64,000 nucleotides of DNA from the NCBI RefSeq assembly GCF_018866305.1, contig NZ_CP076456.1, positions 2,108,001 to 2,172,000 of the forward strand, given 5' to 3'. The notes beneath the pieces are model-generated. The model worked only from the letters and a program-made list of their open reading frames with translations. It had not been told where the DNA came from and ran no database searches. This stretch comes from Arthrobacter sunyaminii (lineage in GTDB: Bacteria; Actinomycetota; Actinomycetes; Actinomycetales; Micrococcaceae). This document shows, piece after piece, positions 1-9,524 of the stretch (positions are counted from its first letter, which is position 1; the number at the start of each line of letters is the position of its first letter). Both the position numbers and the translations under genes were made by a program.

Positions 1-104
1 CGGAACAGATAACGTGCCACTTCCTCGGGTGAGAGCGGACGGGAGTCAGGACCCGAGTAGGCAATTCCAAACTCGGTTTCAATCCCAAAGATCCTGCGGT
101 CCAT
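1..104 (-). CDS. pafA: Pup-protein ligase PafA, N-terminal fragment (runs off the window)
   Basis: The reverse strand from 104 reads [18 protein letters not shown] and stays open to the window edge, giving about 34 residues. The GIETEFG motif is the start of the glutamine-synthetase-like fold shared by PafA and Dop, and its glutamates bind ATP and Mg. PafA joins the C-terminal glutamate of Pup to substrate lysines, marking proteins for the mycobacterial-type proteasome. The ATG overlaps the prcA stop by one base (TGATG), so the two genes are translationally coupled. The rest of the gene lies left of the window. Confidence 0.93.
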   Translation of the reverse strand, partial: MDRRIFGIETEFGIAYSGPDSRPLSPEEVARYLF

Positions 105-895
105 CAGTCTCCCTCCGGGCCGGACAGCAAACGGTCCAGCTCTACGGTGTTGATTCTCCGGAATGCCCGGACCGTTCCCCGTGAGGACATCGGATTACGA
201 TCCAGGACCGCCACTTCCAGCAGCCCTGCCCCGAGGCGCTCCGGGGCAGCTCCGGCGTCGGCAGCGCTGCCGGGGTTTCCGTAACCGGAGGATCCGTTGG
301 CGGTGCCCGTGGGCTCCGCAGGGGCGCGGGTGGCGGAGAGGGCACCAACGGCCGTGCGGATGGCATCGGGAAAACCGGTGTCCTGGTTCCAGGACCGGGC
401 CAGTGCCTCATTGACGACGTCCGCCTGACCGCCCATGACCACGTAGTTGCTTTCATCGGCTATCGAGCCGTCGAACGTCAGCCGGTACAGGTGGTCCTGG
501 TACGGTTCGGCACCCACTTCGGCCACAGCCAGTTCCACTTCGAACGGCTTTCCTTCCGTCGTGAAGACGGATCCCAGGCTCTGGGCATAGACGCTGGCGA
601 GGCCGCGGGCCGAAACGTCATCGCGCGAGTAGGAATAGCCGCGTACATCGGCGTAGCGGACACCGGCCTGGCGCAGGCTCTCAAACTCGTTGTATTTGCC
701 GACTGCGGCGAACCCGATCCGATCGTAGATTTCCCCGAGTTTGTGCAGCGACGGCGAGGGGTTCTCCGCGACCAGCGCGATGCCGTCGCGGCAGGTCAGC
801 ACCACCACGGAGCGTCCCCTGGCGATGCCTTTGCGGGCAAAGTCCGCCCGGTCCTTCATCAGTTGTTCGGGAGATACATAGAACTGCTGTGTCAT
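104..895 (-). CDS. prcA: 20S proteasome alpha subunit PrcA
   Basis: 263 residues starting [19 protein letters not shown]. The N-terminal helix and the [17 protein letters not shown] segment fit the actinobacterial alpha subunit, which forms the outer gated rings of the 20S core and is not catalytic. The last ~60 residues are rich in Ala, Gly and Pro (from about residue 190), as is common for PrcA tails. A GGAGGG Shine-Dalgarno lies 6 nt before the ATG, inside the end of prcB, and the prcB stop is only 2 nt upstream. The gene sits in the order pup-prcB-prcA-pafA, which fixes the call. Confidence 0.95.
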   Translation of the reverse strand: MTQQFYVSPEQLMKDRADFARKGIARGRSVVVLTCRDGIALVAENPSPSLHKLGEIYDRIGFAAVGKYNEFESLRQAGVRYADVRGYSYSRDDVSARGLASVYAQSLGSVFTTEGKPFEVELAVAEVGAEPYQDHLYRLTFDGSIADESNYVVMGGQADVVNEALARSWNQDTGFPDAIRTAVGALSATRAPAEPTGTANGSSGYGNPGSAADAGAAPERLGAGLLEVAVLDRNPMSSRGTVRAFRRINTVELDRLLSGPEGD

Positions 896-897
896 GG

Positions 898-1722
898 TCA
901 GCCCTCCAATCCTGCTGCGGACCGGCGGCTAACCAGTTCCTGGGCCGTTATGTGCAGTTCCCGTTCCGGGATTTCCCTGGCACCGGCGCTGTTGACCACG
1001 TACACCACAGGCCACAGCTGCCGCACGAGGTCCGGGCCGCCGGTGGCGGAGTCGTCGTCGGCCGCGTCATAGAGGGCTTCCACTGCCACGGCCACCGCCT
1101 GCTCCTCGTCCAGCCCCGGCTTCCAGAGCTTCTTGAGTGCTCCGCGCGCAAACACCGATCCGGAACCCACGCTGTGGTGTTCGTACTCCTCGTAACGCCC
1201 ACCCGTGACATCGTAGGAAAACAGCCGGCCGAGGTGGCGTTCGGTGTCATAACCTGCAAACAGCGGCACCACCGCAAGCCCCTGAAGCGCCAGGGGCAGA
1301 TTGGAGCGCACCATGGCCGCGAGCCGGTTGGACTTGCCGTCCAGGCTCATGGGCGTTCCTTCGATTTTGTCGTAGTGCTCCAGTTCCACCTGGAACAGCC
1401 GGATCATGTCGATGGCCAGTCCGGCCGTTCCGGCAATGCCGACCACTGAGTAGTTGTCCGCCGGAAAAACCTTCTTGATGTGTCGGCTGGCAATCATGTT
1501 TCCCATGGTTGCCCGCCGGTCGCCGGCCATCAGCACCCCGCCCGCATAGGTCAGGGCCACAATGGTGGTGGCCTGCGGTGCGGCCGCAGACGTTGACGCT
1601 GCAGAAGCCGGGCCCAGCCGGCGGGATGACGGCAGAAGCTCAGGGTGGTGGCGGGCGAGATGATCGCTGAAGGACGGCGGCGCCGCCCCGTGAACCGCTG
1701 ACGCGGGGTCCTGAGGGGTCAT
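898..1722 (-). CDS. prcB: 20S proteasome beta subunit PrcB (propeptide + catalytic Thr)
   Basis: 274 residues. Residues 1-51 form a propeptide rich in Ala, Ser and Pro. The mature enzyme should begin at Thr52 ([17 protein letters not shown]), with the Asp of MAGDRRAT and the Lys of HIKKVF completing the usual Thr-Asp-Lys catalytic set. Autocatalytic cleavage frees the N-terminal threonine nucleophile; this is known for the family and inferred here. The start codon lies 3 nt after the pup stop, and prcA follows after 2 nt, so pup, prcB and prcA are almost certainly one transcript. Confidence 0.95.
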   Translation of the reverse strand: MTPQDPASAVHGAAPPSFSDHLARHHPELLPSSRRLGPASAASTSAAAPQATTIVALTYAGGVLMAGDRRATMGNMIASRHIKKVFPADNYSVVGIAGTAGLAIDMIRLFQVELEHYDKIEGTPMSLDGKSNRLAAMVRSNLPLALQGLAVVPLFAGYDTERHLGRLFSYDVTGGRYEEYEHHSVGSGSVFARGALKKLWKPGLDEEQAVAVAVEALYDAADDDSATGGPDLVRQLWPVVYVVNSAGAREIPERELHITAQELVSRRSAAGLEG

Positions 1723-1725
1723 CCG

Positions 1726-1929
1726 CTACTGTCCGCCCTTCTGGATGAAGCCACGGACAAATTCCTCGGCATTGTTTTCCAACACGCCGTCAATCTCGTC
1801 CAAAAGGTCGTCGACACCTTCGGTCTGCGCTGACGCGCCCGCTTCCGGGCCGGCTTCGGGAGGAGGCGTCTCTTCCAGTTCCTCTTCCCCGGTGCGTCCT
1901 TCGGTGTTCCTGCGGTCCTGGGTTGCCAT
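1726..1929 (-). CDS. pup: Prokaryotic ubiquitin-like protein Pup
   Basis: 67 residues, highly acidic and largely disordered in composition. It ends [11 protein letters not shown]. The C-terminal Gly-Gly-Gln is diagnostic of Pup: Dop must deamidate the Gln to Glu before PafA can ligate it, so this organism needs Dop for activation as well as removal. The segment [20 protein letters not shown], about residues 38-57, is the helix that binds the Arc/Mpa coiled coil. An overlapping frame (1719-1979) is a shadow with a composition unlike any protein here. Confidence 0.96.
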   Translation of the reverse strand: MATQDRRNTEGRTGEEELEETPPPEAGPEAGASAQTEGVDDLLDEIDGVLENNAEEFVRGFIQKGGQ

Positions 1930-2000
1930 GATGCCTGCCTTCCTTGGCCGGAGTCCGGCCCTGTGACGGGTCCTGACAATCGGAACCCAACTGCTAGTGC

Positions 2001-3611
2001 CTATGGTGCCACGCTATGTTCCGGACCGGACAGGAGTCGAGTGACAAAGTCCTCCGCATCCACGGAAGCTTCAAACAATTCACCCGTCAGGGCACGGGTT
2101 CCCTTGAGGGGTTCACGCGTGGGGATGCGCTGCAGGCGCCGGCGCGAGGGGAGCTCGAAGATGATCGAATCCCAGCTGGCCCCCACCACCTGCTGAGGGA
2201 AGCGGCTAACGCAGTTTCCCCGGAAATAGGCCCGCGTGTCATCGGGCGGCTCGTTGACCGCCCGTGCAATCTCCTGGTCGGTCAGGATGCGTTCCATTTG
2301 ACCGCGGGCGGCGAGCCGGTGGTACAGCCCCTTCTCCGGACGGATGTCCGAATACTGCAAATCCACCAGATGCAGCCGGGCATCGGACCAGGCGAGGGAG
2401 TCCCGGTTGCGGTACGCCTGCAGCAGTTTCAGTTTTGCCACCCAGTCCACAGACGCTGCGGCCTCCAGGGGATCGCGCTTCAGCGTTCCAACCAGGGACG
2501 TCCAGCGGGTAAGGATGTCCTCCGTGTCCGGGTCCGTCCCTGCGCTGCGGCAGTGCCGCGCCGCAGCCTCCAGATAAATCTCCTGAAGGTCGAGGCCGGA
2601 GACCATGCGTCCGTCCTTGAGCTCCACCAGCCGCTCAAGGCTCGGATCATGGCTGATAGCCTGCAGCGCGCCCACCGGATCCCGCAGCTCCACTTCCGGC
2701 GCAGTGCCCGCCTCAATCATGGACAGGACAATGGACGTGGTCCCCACCTTCAGCAGCGTGGATACCTCGCTGAGGTTTGCGTCTCCGATAATGACGTGCA
2801 GCCGCCGGTATTTTTCCGCCACGGCATGGGGTTCATCGCGGGTGTTCACAATGGGCCGGCGGATGGTGGTTTCCAGTCCCACCTCCGCCTCAAAGAAATC
2901 CGCCCGCTGGCTCAGCTGGTAGCCCTGGCGCTGGTTGTTGGTCCCTATCCCCACCCGGCCGGACCCGACAATGACCTGGCGGCTGACAAAGAAAGGCACC
3001 AGGCCGCGGACCAGGTCGGTGAAGGGGACACTGCGCGGAACCAAATAGTTTTCGTGGGACCCGTAAGAGGCCCCCTTGCTGTCGGTGTTGTTCTTATACA
3101 GGTTTACGGGCGAGAACCCGGGTGCGGCGGCAATATACCGCACCGCTGCCAGTACGACGGCGTCCCCGGCTTTGTCCCACAGGACCGCATCGCGCGGAGT
3201 GGTTACTTCCGGGGAGGAGTATTCCGGATGCGCGTGGTCAACGTAGAGGCGTGCACCGTTGCCCAGCACCATGTTCATCAAGACCGGGTTGTCGGTGGTT
3301 TGCTCCCCGTAGAGGGCGGCCGGACCGCCGCCCTCCATGGCAATCTGTTCCGCGTCCAGCACCGGCGGAGCATCGGTCAGCTGGGTCGGATCCGCTGCCG
3401 TCCGCGGCACGGCAAATCCCCGCGCGTCATTCAGCGGTGCCTCGTCCGTGTAATCCCACCGGGTGCCGCTGAAATTGCCCATACCGCTCCGGCGCGAAGC
3501 TGCATAGGCATTGACGATCTGGCTGGACAGGACGGTGGCGTTGGCCGCGGGCATCCCGGGCGCCAGCACACCGTACTCGGTTTCCGTGCCCATGACGCGG
3601 CGCACGCTCAT
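2001..3611 (-). CDS. dop: Depupylase/deamidase Dop
   Basis: 536 residues starting [19 protein letters not shown]. The GTETEYG motif is the N-terminal nucleotide-binding element of the PafA/Dop glutamine-synthetase-like family; the longer N-terminal region ([10 protein letters not shown] onward) and the position between arc and pup separate it from PafA. Dop deamidates Pup-GGQ to Pup-GGE and cleaves Pup from conjugates, using ATP as a cofactor. Its ATG overlaps the arc stop as ATGA, giving translational coupling. The 71-nt gap to pup shows no strong hairpin, so co-transcription into pup is plausible. Confidence 0.94.
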   Translation of the reverse strand: MSVRRVMGTETEYGVLAPGMPAANATVLSSQIVNAYAASRRSGMGNFSGTRWDYTDEAPLNDARGFAVPRTAADPTQLTDAPPVLDAEQIAMEGGGPAALYGEQTTDNPVLMNMVLGNGARLYVDHAHPEYSSPEVTTPRDAVLWDKAGDAVVLAAVRYIAAAPGFSPVNLYKNNTDSKGASYGSHENYLVPRSVPFTDLVRGLVPFFVSRQVIVGSGRVGIGTNNQRQGYQLSQRADFFEAEVGLETTIRRPIVNTRDEPHAVAEKYRRLHVIIGDANLSEVSTLLKVGTTSIVLSMIEAGTAPEVELRDPVGALQAISHDPSLERLVELKDGRMVSGLDLQEIYLEAAARHCRSAGTDPDTEDILTRWTSLVGTLKRDPLEAAASVDWVAKLKLLQAYRNRDSLAWSDARLHLVDLQYSDIRPEKGLYHRLAARGQMERILTDQEIARAVNEPPDDTRAYFRGNCVSRFPQQVVGASWDSIIFELPSRRRLQRIPTREPLKGTRALTGELFEASVDAEDFVTRLLSGPEHSVAP

Positions 3612-5371
3612 AGATACTGCCCGGGGTTGGCTGTTGTTTCGATGGTGCGCCCGGGTTCCTGCCCGGCTTTGCCCTGGATGATGGTGCGGATGTAGGTGAT
3701 GCGCTCGCCTTTCTTGCCCGAGATGCGTGCCCAGTCGTCCGGGTTGGTGGTGTTGGGCATGTCCTCGTGCTCACGGAATTCATCCACCACTGCACGCATC
3801 AGATGATCGATCCGCAGGCCGCGCTGGTGCAGCATCAGCAGGTCCTTGATGGCGTACTTCTTGGCCCGGTCCACGACGTTTTGAATCACGGCACCGGAAT
3901 TGAAGTCCTTGAAGTACAGCATTTCGGTGTCACCGTTGGCGTAGGTGACTTCCAGGTATTCGTTGGACTTGTCCTCCGCATACATCTTTTCCACGGTCCG
4001 GCGGATCATTTCCCGGACCGTCATTTCCGGGTCGTACCCGTTTTCGGCGAGGTCGTCCCGGTGCAGTGGCAGGTCCGGCGTCAGGTACTTGGCGAAGATC
4101 TCCGCCGCGCCTTCGGCATCCGGGCGCAGGATCTTGATCTTCACGTCCAGCCGGCCCGGACGCAGGATGGCCGGATCGATCATGTCCTCGCGGTTGGAGG
4201 CGCCGATGACAATGACGTTTTCCAGTTTCTCCACGCCGTCGATCTCCGAGAGCAGCTGGGGAACGATGGTGGTTTCAACATCGGAGGAAATACCGGTTCC
4301 GCGGGTACGGAAGAGCGAGTCCATCTCGTCAAAGAACACCACAACGGGGCTTCCGCCGGAGGCCTTTTCACGGGCGCGGGCGAAAATCAGCCGGATGTGC
4401 CGCTCGGTCTCCCCCACGTACTTGTCCAGCAGCTCCGGGCCCTTGATGTTCAGGAAGTAACTGCGGGTTCCCAGGGATCCGGTCTGCTCCATGACCCGGG
4501 CGGCCAGCGAGTGGGCCACCGCCTTGGCGATGAGGGTTTTGCCGCAGCCGGGAGGGCCGTACAGCAGGATGCCCTTGGGTGCCTTGAGGCCGTGCTCCCG
4601 GTACAGATCCGGATGCAGGAAGGGCAGCTCGACGGCGTCACGGATCTGCTCAATCTGGGGTCCCAGGCCGCCGATATCCGAGTAGGAGATGTCCGGAACT
4701 TCTTCCAGGACCAGGTTTTCCACCTCGCTGCGGGGGATCTTCTCCAAGGCGTAGCCGATTCGTGTATCGACGGTGAGGGCGTCTCCCACCCGAACCTTCT
4801 CGGCTACCAGCGGACCATTGAGGCGGACCACCCGTTCGTCGTCGGCCCGGCCGATGACCAGGCAGCGGTCGGTGCCCAGCAGCTCCTTGACGGTGAACAG
4901 CTCCCCGCTGCGCTCGAAGCCCAGCGACGCGACGGCGACCAGCGACTCGTTCAGGAGAACTTCCTGCCCGGGAACAATCTGGTCCATGTCCAGCAGCGGG
5001 CTGACCGAAACGCGGAGCTTGCGCCCGGACTGAATGATGTCCAGACTGTCCTGGACTGCCGCAGTTGTGGTTTTGCCCCTGCTGGCCGGTGCCCGGTGGT
5101 TCACCGAGATGACAGTCGCGAAGCTAAAGGGCGTGGCGCCCTCTTTCTCGAGGGCGTCCTTCAACCGGATGATCTCCGACTTTGCCGTCTCCAGCATCGC
5201 CACCAAGCGGGCATTGTTGTGGGTAAGGGCTGCCAGCTGCCGGTCCACGTTCCGCAGCTTCTCCCGAAGCACGGCGGCCTGCTGGGCGTCGATCCCGGGG
5301 CCGCCTGTTCCGCCGAGGTATCCGCGCGGATCTTCAGCCCCGGATTCAACGTTGTTATCTGCTCCAACCAT
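3608..5371 (-). CDS. arc: Proteasome-associated AAA+ ATPase Arc (Mpa)
   Basis: 587 residues from the ATG at 5371, which has AAGGTGG about 8 nt upstream; the frame is open to 5452 but that extension looks like leader. In order: an N-terminal coiled coil (about residues 30-75, [20 protein letters not shown]) that binds Pup; OB-fold domains; and an AAA domain with Walker A GPPGCGKT and Walker [11 protein letters not shown]. The C-terminus is GQYL, the penultimate-tyrosine motif that docks into PrcA and opens the gate. The hexamer threads pupylated proteins into the 20S core. It is coupled to dop by a 4-nt overlap. Confidence 0.95.
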   Translation of the reverse strand: MVGADNNVESGAEDPRGYLGGTGGPGIDAQQAAVLREKLRNVDRQLAALTHNNARLVAMLETAKSEIIRLKDALEKEGATPFSFATVISVNHRAPASRGKTTTAAVQDSLDIIQSGRKLRVSVSPLLDMDQIVPGQEVLLNESLVAVASLGFERSGELFTVKELLGTDRCLVIGRADDERVVRLNGPLVAEKVRVGDALTVDTRIGYALEKIPRSEVENLVLEEVPDISYSDIGGLGPQIEQIRDAVELPFLHPDLYREHGLKAPKGILLYGPPGCGKTLIAKAVAHSLAARVMEQTGSLGTRSYFLNIKGPELLDKYVGETERHIRLIFARAREKASGGSPVVVFFDEMDSLFRTRGTGISSDVETTIVPQLLSEIDGVEKLENVIVIGASNREDMIDPAILRPGRLDVKIKILRPDAEGAAEIFAKYLTPDLPLHRDDLAENGYDPEMTVREMIRRTVEKMYAEDKSNEYLEVTYANGDTEMLYFKDFNSGAVIQNVVDRAKKYAIKDLLMLHQRGLRIDHLMRAVVDEFREHEDMPNTTNPDDWARISGKKGERITYIRTIIQGKAGQEPGRTIETTANPGQYL

Positions 5372-5463
5372 GCTTACGACCACCTTCACGTTGCGCAGGG
5401 ACTCTAGCCTCTGACGATAACCCAGCAACGGAGGCAAAACACCGGTTGGCACCTCTTGTATTT

Positions 5464-5493
5464 ATCGGGCCGGCAGTTATCCGCCGGCCCGAT
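5464..5493 (-). terminator. Hairpin between trmI and arc
   Basis: An 11-bp perfect inverted repeat (5464-5474 with 5483-5493, 8-nt loop) lies 5 nt after the trmI stop. In the direction of trmI transcription it is followed by AAATAC, not by a U-tract, so it is a weak or Rho-assisted terminator, or an mRNA-stabilising stem, between trmI and the arc-dop-pup genes. Confidence 0.5.
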
Positions 5494-5498
5494 TGCGG

Positions 5499-6566
5499 CT
5501 AGGGCGTTTCCGGCGTACCGTCCTGATCCGCGTTGTACTTTTCGGCGTTTTCCAGGGCCCCGCGCTGCACCTTGGAACTGGCGTCACGGGCAGCGCGGCG
5601 CAGCTTGTGGGCCGAGACTTCCCTCTCGCCAACGGCAGCGGGCGTCCATGCGTTGAGGTCCTCTTCGCTGAAGTTGGTTTTGGATGCGCGGCGCTTGGCC
5701 ACCAGTCCGGTGGCGCCTTCGGCCAGACGCCGGGCGGTCAGCAGGAATCCTGTGTGTGCCACCATGCGGTGGTCCGGACGAACGGCCAGCCCTTCCAGAT
5801 GCCAGCCGCGAACCATGGATTCCCAGCCGTCGGGCTCGGTGAACCGGCCGTCGGCGCGGATTGCCTCGGCGGTGCGGGACAGCTGCGTGACAGTGGCTAC
5901 GTAGGAAATCCAGACGCCTCCCGGTGCCAGGACGGTGGCTACGGCGTCGGTGCACTCCCAAGGAGCCAGCATGTCGAGAACCACCCGGTCAACGCTGCCG
6001 GGCTCTTCGGTGCGGACAACCTCTTCCTGGAAGTCGCCCAGCGTGATGTTCCAGGCGGGGTGCGGGCCCCCGAAGAAGGTTTCCACGTTTCCCCGTGCGA
6101 TATCCGCGAACTCTTCGCGCCGTTCAAAGGAATGAAGCGAGCCGTAATCTCCCACGGCACGCAGCAGGGAGATGCTCAGCGCGCCGGAGCCCACGCCGGC
6201 CTCCACCACGCGGGCGCCGGGATAAATGTCGGCCATGGTGACAATCTGGCCGGCGTCCTTCGGATAAACCACGGCGGCACCGCGGGGCATCGAGAGGACG
6301 AAGTCCGACAGCAGGGGCCGCAGCACCTGGTACTGCTGGCCCGTGGTGTTGGTGACGATCGTGCCTTCGGGCTTGCCGATGATCGTGTCATGGGGCAGGA
6401 ACCCGCGGTGGGTGTGGAAAGCGCCGCCCTCGGTCAGGGTGATGGTGCTGTGCCGGCCCTTTTCGTCGGTGAGCTGGACGCGCTCCCCCGGACGCAGCGG
6501 CCCCCGGCGGTTGTCGGCGCCGTGGGGTGCTGTAGCGGCAGTCTGGCCCGGAGTTTCCGAGTTCAT
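5499..6566 (-). CDS. trmI: tRNA (adenine-N1)-methyltransferase TrmI
   Basis: 355 residues from the ATG at 6566, chosen because AAAGGAACG precedes it by about 6 nt; the open frame to 6689 is GC-rich leader. It has an N-terminal beta domain (LRPGERVQLTDEKGRHSTI) and a class I SAM-binding domain with the glycine motif GARVVEAGVGSGALSISLL, followed by VDRVVLDMLAPWE, the catalytic-loop Asp region. TrmI homotetramers make m1A58 in the T-loop of tRNA. It is next to the proteasome genes in other actinobacteria too (Rv2118c in M. tuberculosis, as I recall). Confidence 0.92.
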   Translation of the reverse strand: MNSETPGQTAATAPHGADNRRGPLRPGERVQLTDEKGRHSTITLTEGGAFHTHRGFLPHDTIIGKPEGTIVTNTTGQQYQVLRPLLSDFVLSMPRGAAVVYPKDAGQIVTMADIYPGARVVEAGVGSGALSISLLRAVGDYGSLHSFERREEFADIARGNVETFFGGPHPAWNITLGDFQEEVVRTEEPGSVDRVVLDMLAPWECTDAVATVLAPGGVWISYVATVTQLSRTAEAIRADGRFTEPDGWESMVRGWHLEGLAVRPDHRMVAHTGFLLTARRLAEGATGLVAKRRASKTNFSEEDLNAWTPAAVGEREVSAHKLRRAARDASSKVQRGALENAEKYNADQDGTPETP

Positions 6567-6624
6567 GGGTAACGTTCCTTTGGATCGGGTGTTGCTGGTC
6601 TGTGAAGAAAAAGGGGGCGGAAAT

Positions 6625-7803
6625 TTACCGCGGGGATGCCGGCGGACGCTGCCGCCGTCCGGGCTTGGCCGATATGGCGTCCAGGACAACCGCCTGGGTC
6701 AGGAGGCCAATCACGGAGCCGTCGTGGTCTATGACGGCATACTCACTGCCCTGAAGTTTAGCGAGGTACTCCACCAGTTCTGAACCGGCGGCGACCACCG
6801 GCACATACGCTCCGGGAGCCAGGGGGCGGGCTGCGGCGTCCACCGGTGTGCTCGCCGCCAGGTTGTCCGGCACCAGCGCGAGTGCTCCGCGGTCCGCGAC
6901 GGCCCAGGGCTGCCCCGTGACGGCAGTGATGACCAGTGCCGCGTGCGGATTCGCCGTCAGCAGGGCCCGGGCGCTGGACACGGTCGAGCCGGCGGGCAGC
7001 GAAACCGCAGGGCTCATGAGGGCGCCTGCGCTGACCTGGGGCAGCCGCAGGCGGACGCGGGCGTTCTGGATACTGGCTCCGGCACCCATCCAGAGGAAGG
7101 AAGAAATCAGCGCGGTGAGCAGGATCAGCTGCAGGTCCGGCGCTTCGCCGCGCAGGTAGGGCGGAATGACGACGGCGGCAGCCAGCAGGGCTGCGATGAT
7201 TCGTCCCGCATAGCCGGCGGCTACGGTGCCCCGGTCCTGGGAACCGGTGGCCTTCCATACCGCCGATTCCACGATCCGGCCGCCGTCCAGGGGAAGGCCG
7301 GGCAGCACGTTGAAGACGGCCACCAGCAGGTTTGCCCACACAAAAATCTGGGCCAGCAGCGCTGCCACCGGATTCAGCGGCACCGCCACCAGGAGAAGCC
7401 AGCCTGCGCCGGCCAGCGCGAAGTTGGCCGCGGGTCCCGCCAAGGCCACCAGCAGGGACCGCCCCGGCGTTGTCTGCACGCTGCCGAACTGGGTATGCCC
7501 TCCCCAGAGGGTCAGCACGATTTTTGTCGTCGGCCAGCGGTATCTCCGGGCGAGGACGGCGTGGGCCAGCTCGTGAATGAGCACGGAGACCAGCAGCAGC
7601 AGGGCGTATCCCAGCGCAACCCCGTAGGCGCCAGCACCGAGGTACGGAAAACTTCGCCGGACCAGCGGGCCGAAAAACACCACTATGAAGGCGGCAATAA
7701 TGAACCAGGAGTAGGCCAGGTAGACGGGCACCCCGGCGATCCGTCCCAGGGGTATCCCGTTCCGCACGGGCGCCGGTGTACCGGCTCCGGGGGTAGTGCT
7801 CAA
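6625..7803 (-). CDS. Site-2 protease family (M50) membrane metalloprotease with CBS domains
   Basis: 392 residues if it starts at the TTG at 7803, which overlaps the stop of the upstream HAD gene (TTGA); the frame runs further up but only inside that gene. Several membrane helices surround the zinc motif HELAH (about residue 77) and the second metal ligand region LPGLPLDGGRI. The C-terminal ~140 residues (SPAVSLPAGSTVSSARALL ... YAVIDHDGSVIGLL) look like a CBS pair. Such rhomboid-like intramembrane proteases cut membrane-bound regulators; the substrate is unknown. The TTG start is inferred from the overlap and N-terminal composition. Confidence 0.85.
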   Translation of the reverse strand: MSTTPGAGTPAPVRNGIPLGRIAGVPVYLAYSWFIIAAFIVVFFGPLVRRSFPYLGAGAYGVALGYALLLLVSVLIHELAHAVLARRYRWPTTKIVLTLWGGHTQFGSVQTTPGRSLLVALAGPAANFALAGAGWLLLVAVPLNPVAALLAQIFVWANLLVAVFNVLPGLPLDGGRIVESAVWKATGSQDRGTVAAGYAGRIIAALLAAAVVIPPYLRGEAPDLQLILLTALISSFLWMGAGASIQNARVRLRLPQVSAGALMSPAVSLPAGSTVSSARALLTANPHAALVITAVTGQPWAVADRGALALVPDNLAASTPVDAAARPLAPGAYVPVVAAGSELVEYLAKLQGSEYAVIDHDGSVIGLLTQAVVLDAISAKPGRRQRPPASPR

Positions 7804-8528
7804 CGCGTTGCCCCTGCCGGCGCCGAGGTCACCAGCGAGGCCAGATCCGCAGCTGTCCTGCCGGCCAGTGTTTCCCATTCATGCCGGCCCTCGTCCGGGG
7901 GCAGCGGAAGAAAATGGGGAACACCGAGCGTCACCAGGCCCGCCGCGCCGGCGGAGGTGACCCCCGGAAGGGAGTCCTCGATCGCAACCACACGGTTCTT
8001 CACCAGATCGGGGACCAGCTCCGAAAGACGGTCGAAGGCCAGCTCGTAGGGCTCCGGATGGGGCTTTCCCTGCTGGACCATGTCTCCCGTGACCAGGAAC
8101 TCGAAGGTCCCGGCAGGCAGCTGGCGACACACCTCATTGGCCAGCACGGGCTCCGACATGGTCACCATGACGCACGGAATACCGCCTTCGCGAAGTTCGG
8201 CAAGCAGTTCGCGGGCCCCGGGACGCCAGGGGATCTGGGTGCGGACTTTCACCGTCACCTGCGAAATAAGCCGGTCAATGATCTCCCGGATCGTCAGGGG
8301 AACGCCTGCGTTCTGCAGCATCCCGGCACCGTAGGTCAAGGCCTGGCCGACCATTGATTCGGCGTCGGAATCCGTCCATGAGCCGCCGTACTCGGCAACG
8401 AGATCCTTCTCCGCCTGGATCCAATACGGTTCCGTGTCCACGATCGTGCCGTCCATATCCCACAGCACCGCCTGGAGCGGGGCGTACCGGGGATCAATCT
8501 GCAGGGCATTGGGAACAGAAGAAGACAT
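7800..8528 (-). CDS. HAD superfamily phosphatase (beta-phosphoglucomutase-like)
   Basis: 242 residues. HAD motif I is DMDGTIVDTEPYW (about residues 24-36), with the nucleophile Asp and the acid/base Asp two residues later. Motif II is VMVTMSE, motif III is the Lys of QQGKPHPEPY, and motif IV is VAIEDSLPGV. The cap region between motifs I and II is helical, as in subfamily IA. Substrate specificity cannot be read from the sequence; small sugar phosphates or phosphoglycolate-like compounds are typical. It is translationally coupled to the M50 protease and heads the leftward run of genes. Confidence 0.88.
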   Translation of the reverse strand: MSSSVPNALQIDPRYAPLQAVLWDMDGTIVDTEPYWIQAEKDLVAEYGGSWTDSDAESMVGQALTYGAGMLQNAGVPLTIREIIDRLISQVTVKVRTQIPWRPGARELLAELREGGIPCVMVTMSEPVLANEVCRQLPAGTFEFLVTGDMVQQGKPHPEPYELAFDRLSELVPDLVKNRVVAIEDSLPGVTSAGAAGLVTLGVPHFLPLPPDEGRHEWETLAGRTAADLASLVTSAPAGATR

Positions 8529-8630
8529 GCATCCCAGTCTAAGGGGCGGCGGCTGACGGGTTTACTTTGCTCTCGGCGAAGGGCTGCCCGCGGTCCTGAC
8601 AACACAGCGCGCCGGACATATGGTGAGTCT

Positions 8631-9509
8631 GTGAGCAATACCGACGAAACCCCGCCCGTAGGCCTCCAGGACTTTTACGGCGGCTCCCAAGAGCGCACCA
8701 CCGTCATGCTGGCGGCCTTTGAAGGCTGGAACGATGCCGGCGAAGCTGCCAGCGACGCCGTGAAGTTCCTGAGCATGTTTTGGCAAAGCGAGAAGATCGC
8801 CAGCCTGAACGCGGATGAGTACTACGATTTCCAGTTCACCCGGCCGGTGATTGAGCGGCTGGCGTCCGGCGAGAAACGGATCAAATGGCCAAGCACCCGC
8901 ATTTCCAAGGCCGAGGTTCCGAACAGCAATCTGGACGTGATCTTTGTTTCCGGTGTTGAACCTTCCTACAAGTGGCGGGCTTACACCGCAGAGCTGATTG
9001 CACTGGCGAAGGAACTGGAAGTCGACTGCATCCTTCTTGCCGGCGCGCTGCTGGCCGACGTGCCGCACACCCGCCCGATTCCCGTGACGGTGACCTGCGA
9101 AGACAGTGACCTGCGCGAGGAACTCAAGGTGGAGTCTTCCCACTATGAGGGGCCCATCGGGATCGTTGGGGTGCTGGCGGAAATGGCCGGGCTGGCCGAC
9201 ATTCCCGCTGTGTCCCTGTGGGCGGCAGTGCCCCACTATGTGGGGCACTCCCCCTCACCCAAGGCGCAGCTGTCCCTGCTGCACCGCATCGAGGAACTGC
9301 TTCAGGCACCCCTGGACACGGCGCTGCTGACCGATGAAGCCGATGCCTGGGAGCGGGGCGTGGACGAACTGGCCACCGAGGATCCGGAAATCGCCGCCTA
9401 TGTGCGCCAGCTGGAAGAAGCGAAGGACACGGCGGAGCTTCCGGAAGCCAGCGGCGAGTCGATTGCCCGCGAGTTTGAGCGCTATCTCAAACGCCGCCGG
9501 CGCGACTAG
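8631..9509 (+). CDS. PAC2-family protein (proteasome assembly chaperone-like)
   Basis: 292 residues from a GTG start. The opening TVMLAAFEGWNDAGEAASDAV and the internal LLAGALLADVPHTRPIPVT are characteristic of the bacterial PAC2 family, named for the eukaryotic proteasome assembly chaperone 2 fold. The C-terminal part is acidic and helical and ends with a basic RYLKRRRRD. The family occurs in actinobacteria close to the proteasome cluster (Rv2125 in M. tuberculosis, as I recall); a role in proteasome biology is suggested by fold and location only. It is transcribed away from the proteasome genes. Confidence 0.85.
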   Translation: MSNTDETPPVGLQDFYGGSQERTTVMLAAFEGWNDAGEAASDAVKFLSMFWQSEKIASLNADEYYDFQFTRPVIERLASGEKRIKWPSTRISKAEVPNSNLDVIFVSGVEPSYKWRAYTAELIALAKELEVDCILLAGALLADVPHTRPIPVTVTCEDSDLREELKVESSHYEGPIGIVGVLAEMAGLADIPAVSLWAAVPHYVGHSPSPKAQLSLLHRIEELLQAPLDTALLTDEADAWERGVDELATEDPEIAAYVRQLEEAKDTAELPEASGESIAREFERYLKRRRRD

Positions 9510-9524
9510 GGGCTCTGCCCCGGG

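Noticed and set aside
1719..1979. An alternative 86-residue frame overlapping pup
   Set aside because: The frame at 1726-1929 ends in the diagnostic GGQ; the other has no family resemblance.
2016..3695. A 559-residue frame on the plus strand
   Set aside because: Antisense shadow of dop in high-GC DNA; no motifs and no ribosome site.
3767..5407. A 546-residue frame on the plus strand
   Set aside because: Antisense shadow of arc; the AAA motifs on the minus strand are unambiguous.
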